This document shows, in pieces, positions 9,041 through 18,880 of a DNA stretch of 64,000 bases. The notes beneath the pieces were generated by a model. That model was given only the letters and a program-made list of their open reading frames with translations, ran no database searches and was not told the DNA's origin. The translations under genes were made by a program, and so were the position numbers. This DNA is from Chitinophagaceae bacterium (lineage in GTDB: Bacteria; Bacteroidota; Bacteroidia; Chitinophagales; Chitinophagaceae). The stretch's first letter is position 1; every line of letters starts with the position of its first letter. The stretch spans positions 248,001 through 312,000 of the forward strand of contig JAIETM010000007.1 in NCBI GenBank assembly GCA_019745155.1, in the 5' to 3' direction.

Positions 9041-10525
9041 ATGGCACTCGGACAATCATTACAACAAAAGCTTTTGCAAAAGCTTTCTCCACAGCAGATT
9101 CAGTTGATGAAACTGCTGCAGGTGCCTACTGCCAATTTAGAAGAGCGCATTAAAGAAGAATTAGAAGAAAACCCTGCATTGGAGTTGGGTGAGGATACGC
9201 ATGATGATATCTATGAAGAAGATATCAAGGATGAATATGCGCAAGAAGAAGAGTATGAGAAAGATGGTAGTGAAGATGAGTTTGAAGACCTCAATCTGAG
9301 TGAATATGTTAGTGATGGCGATGATGATGTGGCCGATTACAAATTGCGTGATGAGAACTATCCCGAAGCTGGCGATCAGAAGACCACACCTTATCGTGTA
9401 GAAAGAAGTTTTCACGAGTTGTTGGTAGATCAGCTGGGTATGCTTGAATTAGACGAGCACCGCTATAAAATTGCTGAGCATATTGTCGGTAGTTTGGATG
9501 ATGATGGTTACCTGCGTAGAGAAGTGCCTGCTATTGCAGATGATTTGGCTTTTCGTCAGAACATCATGACGGATGAAAAAGAGATTGAATCCATCATTCA
9601 GCAAATACAGCAGTTTGATCCTGCAGGTGTTTGTGCCAGAGATTTGAAAGAGTGCTTGATGCTGCAACTGCAACGTAAGATGACCGAAGGTCAGTCTGTT
9701 GAGTTGGCCATGCAAGTGCTATCAAAATACTTCGAAGAGTTTACACGTAAACATTACGAGAAAATACAGCGAGGCCTAAATCTTTCTGATGAAGCACTCA
9801 AAGAAGTGATCAACCAGATCATTCGATTGAATCCCAAGCCAGGAGGCAATGTGGGTGAATCTAGTAATGCCGAAACCTATGTGGTGCCAGATTTCTTCAT
9901 CATCAATAATAACGGTAAACTGGAGTTGACGCTGAATGGTCGTAATGCGCCTGATCTGCGCATTAGCAGTGATTACCGCGATATGATGAAGGATTATGAG
10001 AAGAGTGCGAAGAAAGATAAGCGACAAAAAGAAGCGGTACTGTTTATCAAACAGAAGATTGATTCTGCTAAATGGTTTATTGACATGATTCGTCAGCGTC
10101 AAGAAACTTTATTGGGTACGATGGGCTCCATTATGCAGTATCAGCATGAGTTTTTCTTGACGGGTGATGAGACAACGCTCAAGCCCATGATCCTGAAAGA
10201 TATTTCTGAGAAAACAGGATTAGATATTTCAACAGTAAGTCGTGTTGCCAATAGTAAGTTCGTGCAAACTGAGTTTGGTACCTTTCGATTGAAGTTTTTC
10301 TTCAGTGAAAGCTTGGCTACAGAAAGCGGAGAAGAAGTAAGTACCCGTGAGGTCAAGAAAATTCTGTCGGATTTGATTGGTGGAGAAGATAAGCGTAAGC
10401 CGCTAAGTGATGAAGAACTCACAGATTTGTTGCAGGAGAAGGGTTATAAGATCGCAAGAAGAACGGTAGCAAAATATCGTGAGCAACTGGATATTCCAGT
10501 AGCTCGTTTACGTAAAGCATTGTAA
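9041..10525 (+). CDS. rpoN: RNA polymerase sigma-54 factor
   Basis: A 494-residue sigma-54. Region I is at the N-terminus (QSLQQKLLQKLSPQQIQLMKLLQ, residues about 5-27) and interacts with enhancer-binding ATPases. A long acidic region II follows (about 40-115, rich in Asp and Glu). The core-binding region comes next, then a helix-turn-helix (STVSRVANSKFVQTEFG), and the RpoN box ARRTVAKYREQL lies near 475-486. The length is normal. Sigma-54 directs transcription from -24/-12 promoters with an activator; no enhancer-binding protein is encoded in this window. Its stop overlaps the next start (TAATG), so the downstream membrane protein is translationally coupled. Confidence 0.97.
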   Translation: MALGQSLQQKLLQKLSPQQIQLMKLLQVPTANLEERIKEELEENPALELGEDTHDDIYEEDIKDEYAQEEEYEKDGSEDEFEDLNLSEYVSDGDDDVADYKLRDENYPEAGDQKTTPYRVERSFHELLVDQLGMLELDEHRYKIAEHIVGSLDDDGYLRREVPAIADDLAFRQNIMTDEKEIESIIQQIQQFDPAGVCARDLKECLMLQLQRKMTEGQSVELAMQVLSKYFEEFTRKHYEKIQRGLNLSDEALKEVINQIIRLNPKPGGNVGESSNAETYVVPDFFIINNNGKLELTLNGRNAPDLRISSDYRDMMKDYEKSAKKDKRQKEAVLFIKQKIDSAKWFIDMIRQRQETLLGTMGSIMQYQHEFFLTGDETTLKPMILKDISEKTGLDISTVSRVANSKFVQTEFGTFRLKFFFSESLATESGEEVSTREVKKILSDLIGGEDKRKPLSDEELTDLLQEKGYKIARRTVAKYREQLDIPVARLRKAL

Positions 10526-11172
10526 TGGAAACAAGCTATTCTATATCGGATAAACTATTGCGTAGCTTGGCTACACTTGTTTCCTATTTGCTACATCCGC
10601 TATTTATTCCAACTTATATCTTTTGGTTTTTGACCTGGCAATTTCCCTATGAATTTGCAGGTATCACCGTGTGGCAATTAAAGCTGCGCTTGTTTGCAGT
10701 GTTCTGGATGACGGCTTTCTTTCCAGCTTTTGCCGTATTTCTCATGGCAAGGTTGAAGCTGATTGAAAGTATGCTACTTCGTACACAGAAAGACCGCATC
10801 ATTCCTTTTTTCGTGAGTATGTTTTTTTATTGGTGGATGTATTACCTCAGTAGAAACTTTACTGATCAACCGATTGTGTTGAAGTTTTTCTATTTCGGTA
10901 TTTTCATTTCCACTGCAGTAGGTGTTTTCCTGAATAATTACATGAAGATCAGCTTACATGGAATTGGGGCTGGTGGCGCAGTTGCAGCCATGATTTTATT
11001 TGCCTTCTATTATCAACTCAATCTTGGCTTGGCCATTAGTATTACAGTAATGCTTGCTGGTTTAATATCCACTTGTCGCTTAGCACTTGGTGAGCATAAA
11101 CAAGTGGAAGTATATGCAGGTATACTAACTGGCATATTTTGCCAATTATTCTCCTACTGGTTCATTCTCTGA
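10525..11172 (+). CDS. PAP2-like integral membrane protein
   Basis: A 215-residue protein with about six transmembrane segments. Near the C-terminus, CRLALGEHKQVEVYAG resembles the third motif of PAP2-type lipid phosphatases (Arg, five residues, His, then an acidic residue; Glu here instead of Asp). SLHGIGAGG resembles the PSGH motif. RTQKDRIIP may correspond to the first motif but is imperfect. It may therefore be a diverged phosphatase or an inactive relative. Its ATG overlaps the rpoN stop by one base, and its last 27 bases overlap the convergent AI-2E transporter gene. Confidence 0.55.
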   Translation: METSYSISDKLLRSLATLVSYLLHPLFIPTYIFWFLTWQFPYEFAGITVWQLKLRLFAVFWMTAFFPAFAVFLMARLKLIESMLLRTQKDRIIPFFVSMFFYWWMYYLSRNFTDQPIVLKFFYFGIFISTAVGVFLNNYMKISLHGIGAGGAVAAMILFAFYYQLNLGLAISITVMLAGLISTCRLALGEHKQVEVYAGILTGIFCQLFSYWFIL

Positions 11173-12192
11173 TGTGTCTGATTTTGGCTCGCTGAATTCG
11201 TTGATATAAATTCTAATCAATAGAATAAACATTGCAATCAGGATCGGACCAAAAATCAATCCGATAAAACCGAATAAATTCAATCCGGCAATTACACCAA
11301 AGACGGTAATGAGTGGATGAACATCACCCATTTTTTTCTGTAGGGCAAAGCGAAAGATATTGTCAACGGAACCGACTACACCAAAGCCATAGATCAGCAT
11401 AATGATGCCATTGGTATTATTGCCAGCAGCAAAAAACAATATTGCCACAGGTACATAAGCCAAAGCTGCGCCTACAAAAGGTATCATTGCGGCAATGCAG
11501 GTGAAAACAAACCAAAAGCCAAGGTCATCGGTTCCTAAGAACCAGTAACCAAAGAATGCAACAATACCTTGTAATATGGCTGTAAGTGGAATGCCTAGTG
11601 CATTTGATACAACCAATTTTCTCAGTTCGCTGCCTATTAGATGAAGATTCTCATCTTTTAATGGGATGTTTCTATACAGCCAGTATTCTAAGTCTCTTGT
11701 GCTAGTCAGCATGAAGTAGAGTATGAAATACATCATGAACACAGTAGTAAGTGTGTTGAATGTAGCGCCGAGAATATTGGGTAGTTTATCAGCTATGAAT
11801 TTGCTGAATGTGCGAATATTCTCATCACTCATGAGTTCAATGCCATACTTTTTCTCCAGTGTATCGATAAATGCCGTAATTGTATTAATGGTTTCGTGAG
11901 AATGTTCAATGGCATAGCCGATTTTACCAGTCAGCATGTTTACGGTAAATAATGTCGGAATCAGGAAGACCAGAAAAGATGCTATCATCAATAATGCCGC
12001 AGCGATGCCTCTCCGCATTTTTTTCTTTGTGATGAGTTGGTGCATACTGCCACGCATCATAACATACAATGTGATGGCACCTAACAAAGCTGGGATAAAA
12101 CTGCTGAATTGATTAAAAAGGAAGATGGCCGTGGCTACCAGCAATACATAGAAGCTGAGTTGACGAATGCTGGTTTGGTTTATCTGACTCAT
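11146..12192 (-). CDS. AI-2E family transporter (PerM/TqsA type)
   Basis: A 348-residue polytopic membrane protein. Two or three helices at the N-terminus (about 10-80) are followed by a loop of about 70 residues, then a block of five helices (about 205-330). This is the family layout. PFVGAALAYVPVAI, VGSVDNIFRFAL and GLNLFGFIGLIFGPI are recognisable family segments. Members export small molecules or act in Na+/Li+ antiport; the name AI-2E does not prove autoinducer export. The C-terminal tail is charged and cytoplasmic (EFSEPKSDTSENEP). It lies upstream of nothing obviously related; the PorP/SprF gene ends 21 bases before its start on the same strand, so it may be transcribed with the T9SS genes. 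Confidence 0.85.
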   Translation of the reverse strand: MSQINQTSIRQLSFYVLLVATAIFLFNQFSSFIPALLGAITLYVMMRGSMHQLITKKKMRRGIAAALLMIASFLVFLIPTLFTVNMLTGKIGYAIEHSHETINTITAFIDTLEKKYGIELMSDENIRTFSKFIADKLPNILGATFNTLTTVFMMYFILYFMLTSTRDLEYWLYRNIPLKDENLHLIGSELRKLVVSNALGIPLTAILQGIVAFFGYWFLGTDDLGFWFVFTCIAAMIPFVGAALAYVPVAILFFAAGNNTNGIIMLIYGFGVVGSVDNIFRFALQKKMGDVHPLITVFGVIAGLNLFGFIGLIFGPILIAMFILLIRIYINEFSEPKSDTSENEPVGE

Positions 12193-12213
12193 ACCACAAG
12201 TTAAGACAAAAGC

Positions 12214-13242
12214 TTATTTGCCAAAACTTACGCAGCGTGTCATGTCAATAGTTGAATTATGAATCTTCAAGAATCCTTTATACACCATACTTAGTTCAAA
12301 ACCGCCACGCCAGTTAGAAGCAACTTTCAGGCGAGATATATTCACGTCATAGCTTAGGCCGATACTAACAGATTGCATATCCATTTTCAGCATAGGTATC
12401 AATGCATCGCCCACGCGCAAAAAGCTACCAGCATAGATGGCATAAGGTTCGTCGCCTTCGCGGCTAAGATCCAATCCAAACATGGCGCCGCCTAGAATTT
12501 GTTGATTAGCACCTTGTTTATAATAATCGGCAAATAATGTAACCCTTGCTTGGTCACTAATAGGCGTATTAATACCAACATTAGCAGTGAATCTTGGATA
12601 CAAAAAGCTTACTTCATTATTGGTTGTGGTACTGCTGATTTTAGGTCTTGTGAAATGGTGAATGCCCGCAGCTATGTAGAAGTTGCCACCATTGTTCATA
12701 CTGTTGCTGTAGCAAAGTCCAGCTGCGGCATCCCAGTATTGATAGCCTGTTGCTACTACTTGCTGAGCAGTTGGGTTGGTAGGATCATAGCTACCGTTTC
12801 TGAACTGATCGCCCAGTTTCATTTTTGATGCATCAAACTGACTGCTCACCAAGCCACCCATAAACGCCATAGAAAGGTATTCGTTTCGTTCACCGCTTAA
12901 TGATTTATGAAAATTCAATGAGGGTAGGAATGAAGTGCGCTTTAATCTGATATCACCGGCAGCATCAACTGCCAGCTGAGAGCCAATGGTGATCACATCT
13001 TCTGCACTGTTGGCTTTCATTTTGTATTCCATACTCATCGCAGTGGTTCTGAATGGAACTGTTATGCTACCCCATTGATCGCGAAATGCACCGGACACGC
13101 GTAAATCACCTTTGAATAAACCACTGAGTGCTGGGTTGCGCAAGAGTGGTTGCTCGTAGAACTGAGAGAAATTAAGATCCTGAGCCGCACTTAGCATACA
13201 GCTTATCAGGAAGAGGATTAATATCGTCAGTTGCTTACGCAT
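12214..13242 (-). CDS. PorP/SprF family type IX secretion system membrane protein
   Basis: A 342-residue outer-membrane protein with a signal peptide (cleavage near SAAQ). The mature N-terminus DLNFSQFYEQPLLRNPALSG is diagnostic for PorP/SprF, and the rest consists of alternating strands of a beta-barrel. In Flavobacterium SprF is needed for secretion of the adhesin SprB encoded just upstream of it. The same arrangement occurs here: the ATG at 13242 shares one base with the stop of the giant repeat-protein gene (TAATG). It is therefore probably the dedicated partner that brings that protein's type B C-terminal domain to the T9SS. Confidence 0.92.
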   Translation of the reverse strand: MRKQLTILILFLISCMLSAAQDLNFSQFYEQPLLRNPALSGLFKGDLRVSGAFRDQWGSITVPFRTTAMSMEYKMKANSAEDVITIGSQLAVDAAGDIRLKRTSFLPSLNFHKSLSGERNEYLSMAFMGGLVSSQFDASKMKLGDQFRNGSYDPTNPTAQQVVATGYQYWDAAAGLCYSNSMNNGGNFYIAAGIHHFTRPKISSTTTNNEVSFLYPRFTANVGINTPISDQARVTLFADYYKQGANQQILGGAMFGLDLSREGDEPYAIYAGSFLRVGDALIPMLKMDMQSVSIGLSYDVNISRLKVASNWRGGFELSMVYKGFLKIHNSTIDMTRCVSFGK

Positions 13243-16200
13243 TATCTTAGTACTGCTACATTGCCTTTGAATAATGTGCCTGTGCCTTTATCGCAGACTA
13301 CTTCGCATAACCAAACAAATACTTCAGGATTCACGTCCTTTCCCTTCACTTTGCCATCCCATCCGGTAGAAGGATCATTGGCATTGAAATTGTTTTTCTC
13401 AAATACCAGTTCACCCCAACGATTGTAAATACGGAAATAGCGTACGGTACGGATGCCAGTTCCCTGAACAAATAGTTTATCATTTACACCATCGCCATCG
13501 GGCGTAAAAGTATTGGCTACATATACTTGCGTATTGGCGCAGATGGCTTTTATGCAAATAGTATCCTGACTATAACAGTTATAATTATTGCGCACTCGTA
13601 ACAAAGCGCATTGATCTGCATTCACTACAACTGTAGGGTTTGGACAATTGGTGCAGGATGCATTATTGAGATTGATCCATTTCCATTCTTTGATAACTTG
13701 ATTGCCTGTATTTGGCTGTAAGGTTATCTGACTACCAACTTGTACAATCGTGTCTCTTCCAGCATTTACAGCAAATGGTCTGCCAACAGTGATGGTTACT
13801 GAGCTTGTATCTGTAAAGCAATTCTGTGCATCCTTACCAATTACCTGATAAGTTGTAGTTGTTTGTGGTTTAGCGATAGGGGCTGCAACGACTGTACTAT
13901 TTAATCCATTTGAAGGGAACCATTGATACACAGCGGCGCCAGAAGCAAATAATTGTCTGGATTCGCCAATACAAATTGAGTCGTTACCTGAAACCTGCAT
14001 ACGTAGTGGCTGAACTACATTTACAGAAGTAGTAGTAGCTGTAGAGCAACCTGCGCTATCAGTAGCTACTACGGTATACCTTGAATTAACATTAGGCTGT
14101 ACCTGAATACTGTTACAGTTAGTACAAAGTACATTATTGCTTTGTGTGCGCCAGCTGATACTTGCAGAGCTGTTTGCAGTAAGTTGAGTGCTTTGTCCCA
14201 AGCAAATGGTGATAGGCGCATTAACACTCACAGTAGGTAAAGCACGAACAGTGATTTGCATAAATGCAGTATCGGTACAGTTCTTATCTGTCTCTACAAT
14301 CAGCTGAAGTTTATAAATACCTGGTCTTTGATAAGCGGTGGATGTGGTTGGTGATGGTGTACGTACAATGTTGCCATTGCCTAAGTTCCAGCTGTATTGA
14401 ACTACGCTGTCTTTCGAGATAACGTTGGCGTTGATATTCACTTTAGCAGACTCGCATGCGTTTGAGCTGGCAATGATTTGCGCTGCAGGCTTTTCATTCA
14501 CTTTTACTTGTATCGGTGTTACGATGCTATCCAGACAGCCTGTGTTGCTGCGAATCTGCATCTTAATTTGGTAAATACCTGCTTCACGGAAAGTATGTGA
14601 AGGGCTATCTGTCTGTCCAATTATACTGTCGTTGATAAACCAGGTAGTAGTTCGAATGCCAAATATGGTGGTACTTCTATTGGTGAAATGATAACGAGGC
14701 AAACCACAATTGTTTTCGATATGCCAATTAAACTTAGGCGCTAGTTTCTCAATTCTGATGGTGTCTTTTCCACTAATGCTAACAGCACAATTATTGTCAC
14801 CAATCAAGAATGCTTTCGGCACAAAAGCACCAGGTCTATTGTAAGTATGTGTAACAATACTGTCTGTGCTTGTGATAATGGTGCCATCTCCAAAATCCCA
14901 ACGAATCTGACGTGCATTTTTTGTCTTAGCAGTGAATGTAACAGGGTCTCCGGTATTACATCTGTCAGTACTACTATAGTCTAAAGAACCTGTTGGTGCG
15001 AGTATGCTTATTTGTGCGCTATCAGTATATACACAACCACCTGCAGTAGTAGATGACATATTGATTTTGTACAATCCATTTTGATAGAAAGTATATACGA
15101 TGTTGGCACCTGAACGTGCGCTATCACCAATGGTCCATTTGGTATTGCTTGTGTCGGCTGACAAATTATGCAGGCTAATATTGAATGGAGTACAATTGCC
15201 GATTGTATCAGAGATCATCAACTTTCCTGGTAAGGAAGCTACGATTGACACATTGCTATAAGCAGTATCAGCACAAACTAAACCGGTAGAATATGCTTGC
15301 TTACCGATTAGCTGAATCTGGTATAGACCTGCTTTTGAATAGGTAGTAGCGCTATTGTATTGGTTGGATGTTTGCAGGTTACCAAAATGCCAGTTGAACT
15401 GCAAGGCGGGGTTGCTATTATTGATAACACGAATACTGTCACCAATACAGCCAGAAGGTGTATGGACAAATGCTACTTCAGGAACAGCATGTACATAGAT
15501 GTTTTTGTATAAGCTGGTATCAGAACAGCCATTGTCTGCAGTCACTTTTAAAGTGTAGACACCCGGTCTTGTATAAGTGTGGCGAATGGTATCCTTATTT
15601 TTTCTTGTGGTAATGGTTGTGCCGTCTCCAAATTCCCAGGTGAAAGTGCCGCCGCGAACAGTATTATTGATAAAAGTGGCGTTTAATGTGCCGCAGGCGG
15701 CTGAATCCTTTGCTGTGATGCGTAATACCGTTGGATTGGGTGTTACACGCACAGGTACAGCAATATTATTGGTGTCAGTACCGCAACTATTGAATGCAAT
15801 GAGTTTCGCGTAATAGGTTCTATCCCTACCAGTATGGTAGGTATGTACGAGATGCGTAAAGTTCGTCATGGTAGTATCTTCTCCGTCATCGAAGATGAGC
15901 TTGTATTGCTGTGCAATGCCTTTGCTTTGGTTGGTGAACTGTACATCCAGTGGAGAACAACCGAAAGATGGTGAAGCAATCATGCTGGCAATAGGTAAAC
16001 CTTTTACTGTGATGATTTTTATGATCTGAACAGTGTCGCAAATGCCGAATACGGTAAGTGTAACTCGATAGGTGGTATCCATTCTGCTGGAAGCAGGAGA
16101 ATAGTTTTGAGCAGGCGGATTGTAGCTTGTTGATTTGCTGCCATTGCCAAAATCCCACTCAAAGCGAAGTGTGCTATCGCTTGTTTCATTTGTAAACTGA

Positions 16201-17942
16201 ATGCTGCCTAGTCCACAAATAGTTGTATCACTGATGTGGAAGCCGGCTTGAATAGCAGGATTGGTATAGAACCATTGTGTTAGTGTGTCATTTGCGCATC
16301 CAAAACGATGTATGCCAATAATGCTGAGGTGTAATGAATCATTTGGTTGTAATAAACGTATGTTGGGAGTGTTCGCGCCACTATGGATGAGCTGATTGTT
16401 TACCCACCACTGATAGGTTTGAATATTGCTGTCAACGATGAGTTGAATCTGTGTGCTTAAATCGATTGGTGCGCAATATCTGCTAGCAGCAGTTTGTATA
16501 CGAACTTTTCCGATGCTCCTTTTTTGAACTGTGATGATATTGCTTGTGTCACTTGCGCACTGATTGATTTGCACAATTCTTCTTATTTGTGCAGAAGACC
16601 AATTAGTATCAGGTATTAGCGCGAGCGGATTCGTTTGGCTACTGTTTTGCCACCCATTGCCCTGATTGTATTGCCATATGGCCATTGCGTATGCGGGCAG
16701 CATTGAACCACGTATAGTATCATATGATTGACCAATACATATTTGTTGACTGCTGTTAATGCTATTGTTGGAGATGTTTGGTAGGACAGTTAGAGAAACA
16801 AGATTAGAAGTATCAGCAGCACAATTGCCATTTTGAACGATTGCTCTATACCATCTCGTAGTAGTGAGATTAGAATAACTCAGGGTGCTTGCTGTTTGAT
16901 TGATTTGTTGCCAGCTTTGTCCGCCATTCTCTGAGAATTGCCAGAAGAGAATATTGCCTGTATAGCCATTCAGTTGTAATTGACCGTTATTATTATTGTA
17001 GCAAAGTGTGTCAGAACGCGATAAAATGCCTGCATTACTTTTATTGAGTACCGTAATTTGTATACTATTACTGGTGTCTGTACTTGAACAACCATTCACT
17101 TGTATATTACTTATAGCACGCCATTCGATAGATTGACGCAGTAGCTGAAGTGTCAAGCTATTTCCATTGAAGAGAGAGTCTGTCCAAGTGCTACTGCCTG
17201 CTTGTCTGTATTGCCAGCGATTGATATTACCCGCAGTAAGTGTTGCTTGTAAATTCGCGGTGCCCTCATAACAGATAGCCGTGTCTTTGCGTAATTGAAC
17301 GCCAGTAGTTTGCTGAGCAGTGACAATAATTGCTAATGTATCTGCAGTAGAACAGCCAGCATCATTTTGTATCCGCCATTCAAGTAAATAATCACCAGCC
17401 TGCTGGATATTGAGTAAAGCATGATTGCTATCAGCATGCTGAAGTGTAGCAGCTCCGGGCTGGCTAATGATGTGCCATAGGCCTTGTTCTTGTTGATTAC
17501 TGGGTTTATTTGAATTGATCCAGATTGATTTTGTTGATCCATTGATCCATCCACAAATACTTGTATCAGTACCATTGCTGGCAATTGTTACAGCTGGTCT
17601 GATCGTAATGCCAACAGTATCGCTATTGCTCGTACAAGCGCCATTGTTTACTATCCATCTTAGTCTATAATCACCTGCTTGTAGGTTGTTCAATGTAGTC
17701 GTTGCGCTGGTACTATCTTGCAATGTGGGCATACCGGGGCCGCTAATGATGCTCCATGCTCCATTTCCTATACTTGGTATTTGTGCGTTAAGTTGAGTTG
17801 TATTGGTATAACAAAGCAGTTGATCAGTGCCTGCATTCGCAATGCTGGGAAATGCAGTGAATTGGATTTGTACAGTATCTCTGCTAGGCGTGCATACGCC
17901 ATTACTGCTCATCCACTCTAATTGGTAAGTGCCTGCTATCAT
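13242..17942 (-). CDS. C-terminal part of a giant PKD/Ig-repeat surface protein with T9SS type B sorting domain (frameshifted)
   Basis: 1566 residues counted from the first ATG (17942), but the frame stays open to 18350 and the upstream residues continue the repeat pattern. The ATG is therefore internal, and this is the 3' part of the gene that begins at 20920. It contains tandem 86-residue modules at its start, then about three Ig-like modules, then about eight PKD-type domains (WDFGNG, WEFGDG, WDFGDG, WNLGNG signatures). The C-terminus (about 1470-1566: VANTFTPDGDGVNDKL, FRIYNRWGELVFE, GWDGK) is the gliding-motility type (CHU_C, type B) secretion signal. The intact product would be a cell-surface adhesin or motility protein of about 2559 residues. 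Without the 5' part it has no signal peptide. PorP/SprF is translationally coupled downstream. Confidence 0.88.
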   Translation of the reverse strand: MIAGTYQLEWMSSNGVCTPSRDTVQIQFTAFPSIANAGTDQLLCYTNTTQLNAQIPSIGNGAWSIISGPGMPTLQDSTSATTTLNNLQAGDYRLRWIVNNGACTSNSDTVGITIRPAVTIASNGTDTSICGWINGSTKSIWINSNKPSNQQEQGLWHIISQPGAATLQHADSNHALLNIQQAGDYLLEWRIQNDAGCSTADTLAIIVTAQQTTGVQLRKDTAICYEGTANLQATLTAGNINRWQYRQAGSSTWTDSLFNGNSLTLQLLRQSIEWRAISNIQVNGCSSTDTSNSIQITVLNKSNAGILSRSDTLCYNNNNGQLQLNGYTGNILFWQFSENGGQSWQQINQTASTLSYSNLTTTRWYRAIVQNGNCAADTSNLVSLTVLPNISNNSINSSQQICIGQSYDTIRGSMLPAYAMAIWQYNQGNGWQNSSQTNPLALIPDTNWSSAQIRRIVQINQCASDTSNIITVQKRSIGKVRIQTAASRYCAPIDLSTQIQLIVDSNIQTYQWWVNNQLIHSGANTPNIRLLQPNDSLHLSIIGIHRFGCANDTLTQWFYTNPAIQAGFHISDTTICGLGSIQFTNETSDSTLRFEWDFGNGSKSTSYNPPAQNYSPASSRMDTTYRVTLTVFGICDTVQIIKIITVKGLPIASMIASPSFGCSPLDVQFTNQSKGIAQQYKLIFDDGEDTTMTNFTHLVHTYHTGRDRTYYAKLIAFNSCGTDTNNIAVPVRVTPNPTVLRITAKDSAACGTLNATFINNTVRGGTFTWEFGDGTTITTRKNKDTIRHTYTRPGVYTLKVTADNGCSDTSLYKNIYVHAVPEVAFVHTPSGCIGDSIRVINNSNPALQFNWHFGNLQTSNQYNSATTYSKAGLYQIQLIGKQAYSTGLVCADTAYSNVSIVASLPGKLMISDTIGNCTPFNISLHNLSADTSNTKWTIGDSARSGANIVYTFYQNGLYKINMSSTTAGGCVYTDSAQISILAPTGSLDYSSTDRCNTGDPVTFTAKTKNARQIRWDFGDGTIITSTDSIVTHTYNRPGAFVPKAFLIGDNNCAVSISGKDTIRIEKLAPKFNWHIENNCGLPRYHFTNRSTTIFGIRTTTWFINDSIIGQTDSPSHTFREAGIYQIKMQIRSNTGCLDSIVTPIQVKVNEKPAAQIIASSNACESAKVNINANVISKDSVVQYSWNLGNGNIVRTPSPTTSTAYQRPGIYKLQLIVETDKNCTDTAFMQITVRALPTVSVNAPITICLGQSTQLTANSSASISWRTQSNNVLCTNCNSIQVQPNVNSRYTVVATDSAGCSTATTTSVNVVQPLRMQVSGNDSICIGESRQLFASGAAVYQWFPSNGLNSTVVAAPIAKPQTTTTYQVIGKDAQNCFTDTSSVTITVGRPFAVNAGRDTIVQVGSQITLQPNTGNQVIKEWKWINLNNASCTNCPNPTVVVNADQCALLRVRNNYNCYSQDTICIKAICANTQVYVANTFTPDGDGVNDKLFVQGTGIRTVRYFRIYNRWGELVFEKNNFNANDPSTGWDGKVKGKDVNPEVFVWLCEVVCDKGTGTLFKGNVAVLR

Positions 17943-18880
17943 ATTGCTGATTGTAGCAGCAGGGTCATTGATATTGCTAAATGTTATTGTTGAAGGTCCA
18001 GATAAGAATCTCCATTTGCCTTCTCCAGTAATTACTGGTTGTGCATGTAGCTGATACGTATTTATTAAACAAAGAACTGTATCATTACCTGCGTTTGCTA
18101 AAGATGCTGATGGTGTAAACGTTATCGTTAGCGTATCGCTCAGCAGTGGGCAGATATTATTGGTGAGATTCCAGCTAAATCTATATTGACCTGCAACAAG
18201 ATTACTGATAATAGCATTGTGTAAGAGGCTATCATTGAAAGTAGGTCTTGCAGGACCGTCGAGCCATCGCCAATATCCTATTCCACCACTTTCGTAGGTG
18301 GCATATAATTGAAAATTATTCTGAAGGCAGACAATTGTATCTAGTCTGCATTAGGGGCAGCGGGGGGCGCAATCATATTAATGGTTACAGTGTCTTTCTT
18401 GTCACTGCATATTCCATTAGAAATTGTCCAGATGAATCGATACTGACCAGCGATCAGATTGGTCACGCTTGTTTGATGATTATTTGGCTGCAGAATTGTG
18501 GGCACATTGGGTCCGCTAAGCAAAGTCCAGTTGCCATTATTTCCCGTATTGGGTATATTCCCGTTTAATGTTATGTTAGCAATAGTGCAAAGCGTAGTAT
18601 CATTGCCTGCTTGCGCTTGATTAGGTTTATCAATGATGATAATCTGAACTGTATCAGTATTACTACCACATGGTGAGTTAGTAATCGTCCAAACAAAAGT
18701 ATATATACCTGCTACAAGACTACTTACACTGGAATTAGCTTGATTAGATTGTTGAATCAAAGCTGTATTTGGGCCGCTAATCAAAGACCAGCTACCAATA
18801 CCTTGAGTTGGCGTATTGCCATTTAGATGAATAGTGTCTTGCAAACAAATGATTCTGTCAGCGCCTGCAACTGCCAGCAT
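17300..18880 (-). repeat. Six tandem 86-residue modules in the giant surface protein
   Basis: Each module has the pattern AGxDxxLC, Leu-x-Ala/Gly, GxGxW, SGP, xLxAGxYxxxW and NGxC. The cysteine codon of the LC pair falls at 18845, 18587, 18327, 18069, 17811 and 17553. The spacing is exactly 258 bases, except for 260 across the frameshift. The protein pattern is conserved while the DNA has diverged, so these are old domain duplications and not recent slippage. Confidence 0.85.

Noticed and set aside
18362-18367. Programmed slippage at the C6 run as the cause of the split surface-protein gene
   Set aside because: A shift at this run would enter a frame that stops at once at the TAA at 18353-18351; the allowed interval is 18344-18350.
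17300-18880. Regular 258-base spacing as a CRISPR array or DNA satellite
   Set aside because: The spacing is far too long for CRISPR, the DNA is diverged, and the conserved unit is a protein module in frame.
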